Source: Asterias amurensis
Lineage: Eukaryota > Echinodermata > Asteroidea > Forcipulatida > Asteriidae
NCBI RefSeq assembly: GCF_032118995.1
Contig: NC_092665.1
Coordinates: forward strand, 15,210,012 to 15,274,011
Direction: 5' to 3'
Length of the DNA: 64,000 nt
Shown: piece after piece, positions 56,801 through 64,000 of the stretch
How the letters are laid out: each line of letters opens with the position of its first letter
How positions within the stretch are numbered: position 1 is the first letter of the stretch
Position numbers and translations under genes: made by a program
The notes under the pieces: generated by a model
What the model saw: the letters and a program-made list of their open reading frames with translations, nothing else
Database searches by the model: none
What the model was told of the DNA's origin: nothing

Positions 56801-59245
56801 CCTGTTGTGTAAGTCCCTGTTACCAGGGTTACTACTCAATTGTTTAGAGTACTACCCAGTCCTCTAAATAACCCACGGCACCCTCAGCAATTGCAGTGGT
56901 GCTCTGTGCTTTTGCTATGGTGCCCTTTGCAAAGTTCCAACACAAATTTACATTTTCCTCATATAGTGCCCTTTACCAGAGGAAAATTGTCAGGCCCCTT
57001 CAAGAGTGAAAATCAAGGCCTGTACCCTCCAGCATTGTTGCTTCAACCCTCAATTGGGGTGTAAAGCTGTTGATCCTCTGTTTTGCAATGCACATGAAAA
57101 TGAGTGTTTGACATACCTGTGTTATTATGCTACAAGACGTAATGCCACAAGCTGACCCATTGAATGTTCGTCTAAATTGATCAAGATTTTTTTTTTTTTT
57201 TACTTTACAGGAATCTGCGCTCGATGTGGTCAGAAGGTTGTTGGAGATAACAGCGGTTGCACTGCTATGGACCAGGTGTACCACATTGACTGCTTCACCT
57301 GTGATACCTGCCATGCCAAACTGCGTGGACATCCCTTCTTTGCCCTGGAGGGTAAAGCCTTCTGTGAGACCTGCTACATGGTGAGAAAGCAAAAACAAAT
57401 AATAATTATAATCACTAGTTCTTATATAGTGCATTTATTAGTGCCACATGGTCAGAGGGTCTATAACATTCCTGTAATCTTTCTTAGCATACACCTCTGA
57501 GCTGCCGTGGTGCTCCAAAGGCTTTTTTTCTACACACTTTTCATACACCTCTACCCCCACAGGTACCCGCTTATACCTCTGGGTGAAGAGAAGCAATTAT
57601 AGTAAAGTATCTTGCTCAAGGACACAAGTGTCATGACTAGGATCCGAACCCACACTCACATGGCCTAATCACCTGAACTTGAATTTGATGCTCTAAACCA
57701 CTTGCCCGTTGACACTTCATAATGAAGCTTGATAACATTTCTCCCTCCCCAATTTTCTTATTTAGGATTCGCTGGAAAAATGCTCCACCTGTTCCAAGCC
57801 TATCACTGAAAGGGTAAGTTTGCACACAATATGTGGTTTTGCTAAGTATGGTTTGCGCTGACGCCATGTAAGAAATCTCTTTTTTGAGTATTGGTGGCTT
57901 TGCGAAAAGCCGGTTTCTGCTTGACAGTTTGATCACTGTGCTCAGACTGTCTCTCCATCCTATGCAGTGTTGCATTACTTTTGTTGTGTTGTAATAATTT
58001 ACCCAAAACCGAGTTTTGTAATCTACGGCAAAAACACAACTGCAATAAAAAAAATTGCATATAATCATTTTACCGTATTGTTAACGTATCCATATCCGTG
58101 TACTGTGTGAATCTGTAAATTTTGAAACCCTTCTTATATTTCGTCTCCCTTTCTACTACACCCAGATCTTGAGAGCCACTGGCAAGCCGTACCATCCACA
58201 CTGCTTCACCTGTGTAGTGTGTGGAAAAAGCCTTGACGGGATACCGTTCACTGTGGATGCAACTAACCAGATTCACTGCATTGAGGACTTCCACAAGTAA
58301 GTCTTCAGTTCAGTGCGTGATGACCACTAAATTACTAAGTGTCACTTTGTAATAAAGTTCTGAAGAATAATCATCAATCTAATTCACTTGGGCCCAATTT
58401 CATGGAGCTTCTTAAGCAAATAAAGTAACAAAGCACAACAAAGGTATGCTTACCAGGATTAGGTTACCGGCCAAAATGCCATGTCAATCTGTAAGTGGTA
58501 TCCTGCTTGTTTTTGCTAAGCAGAATGTTTTGCTAGGTGTGCACCACCAATTTCTGAGTTTGCAATCACCATTCTTCGCTTACAGGACAAAAACCACATC
58601 TGTGCAAGCTGTGTTGGCGAAGAACGACTAGTTACATGGAGTATAGTGCCAAGAGAACTTGTCTGGTATATGGTGTGGGAATAACTTCGCTTTATGTCTT
58701 CATGTTTTTTTTTGCATTGCAGGAAGTTTGCCCCGCGCTGCAGTGTCTGCCTTCAGCCCATAATGCCCGAGTCTGGCCAGGAGGAGACAGTCCGCATTGT
58801 GGCATTGGATCGTAGCTTCCATGTCGGCTGCTACAAGTGTGAGGTAAGTCTCCCTCCACCGAGTCAACTTAGCATCCATAGTTTGATGGAGTTTAACTGT
58901 AAACTTTGGGTCACAACCATTGACAAATTTTCTGGACATGTAATTTTCGAACAAAACTCCATTGGAGAGATCGAGAGGCCGCTCAAGGCTAGGGTCTTTG
59001 GAGCACAGTTGCCCAATTTCAAGTTCGATATGGCTTCCTTCTTTAACAGTTTAAGGCAGACAACATATATGTCACTCCAAATTCCCAATAACTTTGTATG
59101 CCTCACATCTTGATCTTATCCCTCGTAGGATTGTTACGCTCTATTGTCTTCCGAAGCGGATGGGCGTGGCTGCTTCCCATTGGACGATCATATTCTGTGC
59201 CGTGACTGCAACACCAAGCGTGTCCAGGCCCTCACAGCACCATAA
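44850..59245 (+). CDS. LPP: Zyxin/LPP/TRIP6-family focal-adhesion LIM protein
   Basis: Family members sit at focal adhesions, recruit Ena/VASP proteins and shuttle to the nucleus. Coding exons: 44850-44868, 47310-47549, 51547-51600, 53963-54019, 56293-56775, 57211-57380, 57766-57813, 58166-58296, 58723-58843, 59129-59245. They total 1440 nt, or 479 residues. The N-terminus has a short coiled stretch ([18 protein letters not shown]) and the family motif [13 protein letters not shown] Pro-rich region contains EDFLPPPPP (Ena/VASP-like) and EIDALTNLL (about 262-270, possibly export-related). Three LIM domains start at Cys287, Cys347 and Cys407. LIM3 has [20 protein letters not shown], typical of LPP/TRIP6. 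The end is VQALTAP, without the PDZ-binding TTD-L/C tail of vertebrate LPP/TRIP6. The 19-nt first exon is the least certain. The single gene could equally be named zyxin or TRIP6. Confidence 0.9.
44972..45030 (-). repeat. Remnant of the tRNA-Asn-like foldback
   Basis: 'gggttgaacaaaaatgacctccggcgctctacaaac' followed by 'tagctatctagccctatgttg' matches the reverse complement of the tRNA-like arm at 36291-36363 with its outer end. Confidence 0.6.
45478..45990. repeat. TGCCCTTTGCAAAGTTC-type dispersed repeat
   Basis: 'cccacgacaccaaaagcagttgctgtggtgccctgtgc' and 'gaaattcaaggcctga' match 56855-57025. A partial first unit ends at about 45505. It lies in LPP intron 1 or 2 sequence before the 47310 exon. 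Confidence 0.6.
46007..46085. repeat. CCCTCTTACCCCCTCCCTT short tandem repeat
   Basis: Pyrimidine-rich units of about 20-21 bp ('cttaccccctcccttaccct') repeat two to three times. Confidence 0.7.
50085..50276. repeat. GGGCCCAATTTCAT-family element
   Basis: 'aaccaaatttcatagacctcc' to 'gcagccctatgaaatttggccc', with 'ttctgctaagcaaaaataagcaggtagcag' inside. It lies in an LPP intron. Confidence 0.7.
50849..51022. repeat. GGGCCCAATTTCAT-family element
   Basis: 'ggcccaatttcatgaagctg' to 'tgctttatgaaactggccc'. The minus-strand 151-codon ORF overlaps it and is not a gene. Confidence 0.75.
51671..51850. repeat. GGGCCCAATTTCAT-family element
   Basis: 'gggtccaattttataaagcctgtaagcac' to 'gcagctttatgaacttgggacc'. 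It lies directly downstream of the 54-nt LPP exon. Confidence 0.7.
52918..53070. repeat. Foldback family F, copy 2
   Basis: AATGGGAGACTTTTGGG at the left, CCCAAAGTCTCCCATTG at the right. The inner arms GGCAGCAGACTTACCAGG and CCTGGTAAGTCTGCTGCC match copy 1 at 25108-25253. Confidence 0.9.
56855..57025. repeat. TGCCCTTTGCAAAGTTC-type dispersed repeat
   Basis: 'aacccacggcaccctcagcaattgcagtggtgctctgtgc' to 'gaaaatcaaggcctgtacc'. It lies between LPP exons 56293-56775 and 57211-57380. Confidence 0.65.
57390..57720 (-). repeat. SINE-like element in LPP intron
   Basis: 'aagtatcttgctcaaggacacaagtgtcatgac' followed by 'ggatccgaacccacactc' reads as a reverse-oriented tRNA-derived head, with a B-box complement at about 57640-57652. 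The body extends to the left. A piece with 'atcagaaacaccagagcttgagtccggtgctc' at 35350-35390 may be the matching head end of a sister element. Confidence 0.5.
58391..58560. repeat. GGGCCCAATTTCAT-family element, right end decayed
   Basis: 'gggcccaatttcatggagcttcttaagc', then 'ggttaccggccaaaatgccatg' and 'tttgctaagcagaa'. It lies in an LPP intron between LIM2 and LIM3 exons. Confidence 0.65.
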
Positions 59246-59566
59246 ACAGACAAAAAAACAAACAAACAAACAAACAGAGAGAGAGAGACTGAAATGCAAA
59301 ACAAACTAAAGGACTTCAGCAAACCATTTTGGTCATTAATTGGACAATGACCGTCTTTTAAAACAGTGTTTAATGGAACAAACAAATTTCTGTGCTTCCT
59401 TTCAAAGTACGAGTTGAAAATGTTTTCAACATGTTTATGGACACAGTTAGAACAAAATAATCTGTGGAAAGGGTTTCTTTACATTTTCTTAAGTATGGCT
59501 GAAAATCTGTGTGTACGACATGCATTGTGTGAAATGCATAGTGTGCAATGCCGAAAACACCTGGGG

Positions 59567-59806
59567 CCAATTTCATAGAGCTGCTTAAGCAAAAAATTTG
59601 CTTAAGCACGAAAATAGCTCGCTTATTTTACACATGTTACTGGCCAAACTTTCCTGCCATATACATTGCTTATGACTAGTATTAAGCTATTGTTTACTTA
59701 GCATTACAATTAAGTGGAGTCTTGGCCGGTAATCTGATTTTACTAAGCAATGAATTTTTTGCTTAAGCAAATTTTTTTGCTTAAGCAGCTCTATGAAATT
59801 GGGCCC
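59567..59806. repeat. GGGCCCAATTTCAT-family element, well preserved
   Basis: 'ggggccaatttcatagagctgcttaagc' to 'gcttaagcagctctatgaaattgggccc'. It shares the middle ('attaagctattgtttacttagcat', 'gtggagtcttggccggtaatc') with the double copy at 40308-40704. It is probably transcribed as part of the LPP 3' UTR. Confidence 0.9.
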
Positions 59807-59990
59807 AGCAATCAAGCAACGTACACAACTCCATGTGCCTGTAGTGTGTACTGCATTATCGGTAAAAATGATGTGAACTTCTTTGCGTGCATCTTCATTT
59901 GAATGAAAGGATTGTGCACTATGCATAACAGACACAGATTTCCGGCCAAATAGTTTTTAGGACCTGTTTCTTCCCTGTGCTGTAGGAAAC

Positions 59991-60132
59991 TAAGGCCGTG
60001 TCTGAAACAGCGACTCCGGCTACAGCTATGGCTAGATCAGCACATCTGCCAGTGTTGAAGAATAGGAAGCAGGCAGACACAAGCGATCTAGCGGTAACTA
60101 TAGCCGAAGTCGCTGTTTCACACACGGCCTTA
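59991..60132. repeat. Foldback (TAAGGCCGTGT ends)
   Basis: TAAGGCCGTGTCTGAAACAG and CTGTTTCACACACGGCCTTA are inverted ends. The inner arms 'cgactccggctacagctatggctag' and 'ctagcggtaactatagccgaagtcg' pair. It is related to the decayed copy at 20205-20305. Confidence 0.85.
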
Positions 60133-62127
60133 GTCTGGTACCCTGTATGTCTACTGGTTGTGGAGGGGTGGAATCAATTTTGTTATTGAGGGTACAAGTC
60201 TGTAGAAAAAAGTGCCTTGTTGTAGAGATTCTGTACTTGTATAAAATGAAGCTCAGCTGCAGTAATTGGAAAAAGTCTTTTAATTTTGTTGGGGTGTCAA
60301 CAAGTAGAACTATGTGGCGTGAAAATAACTTCAATCAGGTTGCTTGAAATTGGCAAAAAGTTTTATGTGTAATGCTTGCTCTGATTGGTTAAAAATGTAG
60401 CAGATGGATTCTGATGGCAGATTACATGTAGTTGCAGTTTATATAATGGGTTGGAATTGTTTTTAATCTAGGCAGTCTACATGTGTAGGTACTGAAAGCA
60501 GAGACTGTGACTGGAATGTAAATTGGCAGCTTAGATTTTTAGTTTGACCATGATCAGTACATAAGAAGGCTTCACCAGAATGCAGCTTCGAAAATTTAAA
60601 GAAGGATATTGGATTGTAAAGGAGTCAGAATGAAAGCAATAACTACTTTAAAATTGTAGAGGAACTGTTATTATGTCTTCAAACAAAAGATTATCATTCA
60701 GTTTTATGAACCGCCATTAGAAAAGGATGTTACTACAGTACTACAGTTTGTTTTCAGAAAATGGTGGCAGAAGTAGGATCATATGGAGCAGATGGCACAC
60801 TGTGTAATAATTGGTTAAATATCAATTGTTTTCTGTGCACAGATTGGACAAAGACGGAGATAAACTGTCGTACTTCATCCCAGTGTTTTCATGTATAATG
60901 GTTTATACTTTCGCGTGTTTGTTGTGCTCGGTTCTATAGCCAAAACTGTTTTAGCTAACAAAAGTTATTTTATTTCAGGACTAACTGTTTTCCTTCCATT
61001 GTAAGTTATAACAGCTTTGGTTTTTCGCTTCTAAAGTTGTATTTTGTTCCTGCCTTACAGTTCCTGAAAGTAATTGTCAGAGTTTTGTTTGAAGGCAACC
61101 CATTGGCAAACGTATTTGTTACTTTTCGGGAGAAATGTTAAAGAATAATGTTCAACTTCGGAGAATTGTATCTGAAGACAAGTTATTAGTGAAACATTTT
61201 GTAAGAACTTCTGTAAAAAATTAGTCAAAATTAGTTAATAACAACAAAAATGTAACCTTTGTTAGATAACTCTAGATTTAAAAAACATCTTTTTGAATGA
61301 GAAAATGAATCGTTTCAAAATGTAATCCTTTGTAAGATTGTGTCATAAACACATCAAACAAATTCTCTAAACTAAATTCAAATTCTTATTTTTAAACGTT
61401 GGTGTAGCATGTTTAAAACTAATGCAAAATGTATCCTTTTTGCCCTAAATTTGTAATCGTTTAATTTTTTTCAAAATAATATTATTATTAATACTAAAAA
61501 TATGGAATATTTATTGTAAAGTTTTCATGTGAAATAATAACATCCTTTGACAAGTTTTTAAAAAGGTTAAAAAAATCAAATGGAGAAAAAAACCCAAACG
61601 TATCATGGAGTGGTTGAAATTTGCTCACAGGTTTAGTTTTTGGTCTCTCAACACAATTGTAAATAATTCCATTAAAAAAAGATCACAATCTTTCCCTTTC
61701 ATTATTATGTTCTGACCCACCAAACTAATTAAATCATAACAAATAATATGCAAACACTATTAATTTACATTTTAAATCATGATAACTAAAAATGATCAAA
61801 CTGTTATGATCTTGGTAGACCTACATGTATCTTAGGAAAGTCTGCAATTTTCTAACAAGCATTTTGACATTTTTGCGTTGACTTTTATTTTGCAAGCTAT
61901 GTGGAGATTTCCTTTTTATTTGAATTCCAAATGAGTATTTGAAACAACTTAGTTTGGAATTGTGTTCTGTTTTTTCTTCTTCGAGTTATTAGATGCATAT
62001 AATTACTTCTATAATTTGAGACTAGATTCATATTTTACAGTACATTATAATACCAAATACTGCTACCCGTTTGTGGAATTATTATGCTATGCGATATTTT
62101 TTATTAATTTTTGGAAAATAAAATAAA

Positions 62128-63193
62128 TACTACTAATAACATTGTACTCTTGTAGTTGTACCTTTATTACTTATAAGCAATTTGAGTCTTGGAACTTGGT
62201 CAACGTAAAGCTTATGGATTATTAACGGTCGTTGTTTTCAAAAGAGATTCGAGTGCACGTGGTGCGTTACTGCGAGAGGGGCGTGCTGAACGAGTGAAAG
62301 TCTAAACGCCCATGACGCTACTTTAGCCTGTTCGTGTAGAAAGCAAAAAAAAAACAACAAAAAAAAAAACACCACAACGTCAAGTTGTTCAAAGGGAACC
62401 AACTAAACTGAATTGAATAAATATTGACGTCTCATAAACCCAAAAACGTTTTTGAGTCCCTGATCAACTCTTTTGTATATAATCAGTGAACTGGATTTAT
62501 CATAAACACTGATTCAGCATATCTTGAAAAAGTAAAGAAAACTACCCCATCAAATGAAGTGGAATGGGTCCGGATTTATATGCGAATCCTGCAGCAGCAT
62601 GTGCCCGTAGTCCCGTACCCACCAGTACAAAAAGTTACACCTCTTGGCACCCTTGTACCCATTTCAGTTCCCACGCGTACACGTGAACACTCGACCGGCA
62701 TCAAGTGCACACATCGTGGACCCAAAAGGGGCTACATTAATCAGATTAGCTGTTCACCGTTATTTGTGTTATCTGTTTATGCAAACAATTACCACAATCG
62801 ACTGACGAGTTATGTCTTTTATCAAACTGGGAACACTGAGACTTCACGTTTATGTCGTAGTCTGCTTTTGACTTCTACAGATACAGATCCATGCATGCGT
62901 CGACTTGGTTTCACCTGCGACCCAAAAAAGATGTGCCTGTTCAAGATTTCGACGTACAAGATCACTCATTTTGCAAGACACTCGATTTAGTTGATCAGCT
63001 TATGCTATCTACAGCTACCGTCATGCATTACAAGTTTCGCAATTGACTCCTTTTTGGTGCCCTCGTGTCGTGACTGTTGCTTTTGTGTCGAAGGGAGGCC
63101 AGCACCAGCATTAGCCAGTACACTGCCCTGTAGTAGACTATATAGTAGTACCATATTTTTGTGTGTGGCTGGTGTTGAAAACGACTGGTTAAA
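62128..63193. other. LPP/SLC45A intergenic region
   Basis: It should contain the promoter and 5' leader of the SLC45A-type gene. I see no TATA box or other site I can name. An A-rich run lies at 62345-62370. A 143-codon plus-strand ORF (62559-62990) has no recognisable domain. Confidence 0.4.
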
Positions 63194-64000
63194 ATGAGGT
63201 AAGTTGACCTTTTTTTATCTCCAATAATCTTTGCTTTTTCCCGCCTCCATGGTTTAATTCGCAGAGGTGGTTCAGTCCTACTTGCTATAATAGTATCTCT
63301 AGTCTTACTTACGATTGATGGGAGAAATTGTTTAGCCTTATACCTTTGTGACCCCATATCCTATCATTGATTCCTTCCAATAAGCATCAAGCTCTTTAGG
63401 AGTTTGGTTGGGACAGTTGGACATGTTGGGACAAAAGTCTTGAATGCATTTTTATTTGTGCTTGATTATTTGGAAAAGTTTTCTTATGGCTCCACCACTT
63501 TTTCATTCGATATGAAATAATATAGTATCTAATTTACCTCAATGACTGAGATATCCCCTTTTTTTTTTAATGAGTGAAAAAGTGGTGGCGCCATACGGAA
63601 GGTTATCTATTTATATATTTGGAAACCGGAAAGAATCTAAAAATATATATCTATTTGACTTTAGAACCCGGACTTTCTCGCGGACAAGAACAATCAGTAC
63701 CACCTCTTCTCCTGGCTTATCAGGAGAGTCGAGGAGTGAAACCCACCGAAGCCGAAAGGATTCCACGCTAAGCTGGACATCTACCTCAGATGCCATCCTC
63801 CCAACAGGAGATATTATTCCAGTTCCGGAGGACACAGAAACTGATCGTCCGAAACGATCGCTATGGCAACTCATCAGCCTGAACTTGGTGGTCCTTGGGA
63901 TCGAGTTCTGTTATGCGATGGAGACGGCCTTAGTCATACCCCTGTTGTTACAGATGGGCCTACCTAACTCCCTCTATAGTTTGACGTGGCTGCTGAGTCC
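63194..64000 (+). CDS. SLC45A-family sugar/proton transporter (3' end outside window)
   Basis: SLC45 proteins are 12-helix major-facilitator transporters thought to move sucrose or glucose with protons. The 3' exon starts at 63665 and is open to the window end. A plausible start exon is only ATGAG (63194-63198) before a GTAAGT donor; joined to 63665 it gives MRTRTFSRTRTIS in frame. A Ser/Thr-rich cytosolic N-terminus of about 67 residues (with DAILPTGDIIPVPED) precedes LWQLISLNLVVLGIEFCYAM and ETALVIPLLLQMGLP, which match the first helix and loop of SLC45A1/A4-type proteins. A foldback element fills part of the intron. The choice among SLC45A1, A2 and A4 cannot be settled here. Confidence 0.85.
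63472..63606. repeat. Foldback family E, copy 3 (inverted)
   Basis: 'cttatggctccaccactttttcattcg' at the left and 'gagtgaaaaagtggtggcgccatacgg' at the right. The centre 'taatttacctcaatgactgagatatcccc' is the reverse complement of the centre of copy 2. It lies in intron 1 of the SLC45A-type gene. Confidence 0.9.

Larger units (their letters stand above)
59246..62127 (+). other. Long 3' UTR of the LPP-like gene
   Basis: The first strong AATAAA signals downstream are overlapping ones at 62117-62127. The ~2.9 kb between is AT-rich and has no credible exon. Two foldbacks (59567-59806, 59991-60132) would lie in the transcript. The UTR end is inferred, and an earlier cleavage site is possible. Confidence 0.45.

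Noticed and set aside
57850..58068. Possible extra LPP exon between LIM1 and LIM2
   Set aside because: Repeat-like sequence ('gacgccatgtaagaaatctc') also seen near 4835; no in-frame LIM residues.
62559..62990. 143-codon plus-strand ORF upstream of the SLC45A-type gene
   Set aside because: It has no recognisable domain or signal, unusual composition, and no splice context tying it to a gene. Treated as chance.

Overview
This window is animal nuclear DNA. It has GT-AG introns, AT-rich non-coding sequence, and many short inverted-repeat elements. The gene content is metazoan. The set of foldback repeats resembles that of sea stars, so an echinoderm (probably an asteroid) is my best guess. That taxon call is an inference and was not tested by a search.

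Five genes can be read with confidence. (1) 161-4568 (+): the last seven exons of PINK1, the mitochondrial Ser/Thr kinase. Its 5' exons lie before the window. (2) 8651-26375 (-): a complete 28-exon UBE4B (Ufd2-type U-box E3/E4 ubiquitin ligase), tail to tail with PINK1. (3) 27624-37136 (+): a complete 16-exon lysosomal beta-mannosidase (MANBA), head to head with UBE4B across about 1.25 kb. (4) 44850-59245 (+): a zyxin/LPP/TRIP6-family protein with a proline-rich N-terminus and three LIM domains, followed by a ~2.9-kb 3' UTR. (5) 63194 to the window end (+): the first two coding exons of an SLC45A-type sugar/proton transporter. In the three complete models the exons I placed by hand sum to exact multiples of three: UBE4B 3426 nt, MANBA 2679 nt and LPP 1440 nt.

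The rest is introns and intergenic DNA packed with repeats. Three foldback families and one hybrid are bounded by TTAA. Many degenerate copies belong to a family ending in GGGCCCAATTTCAT. Others are a family ending in GGCGCCACCACTTTTTCA, a family containing TTACCAGGTAA, tRNA-derived SINE-like pieces, two 5'-truncated LINE ends, a foldback carrying a tRNA-Asn-like sequence, and three minisatellites. One element is nested inside another with a visible 8-9 bp target duplication.

Functionally the genes do not form an operon-like system. PINK1 and UBE4B both act in protein and mitochondrial quality control, and PINK1, UBE4B and SLC45A1 all lie on human 1p36. The block may therefore preserve old linkage. 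I found no undescribed gene system, CRISPR array, virus or toxin gene here. The most interesting signals are the repeat architecture, an acidic insert in PINK1, very small start exons, and an array of CRE-like sites.
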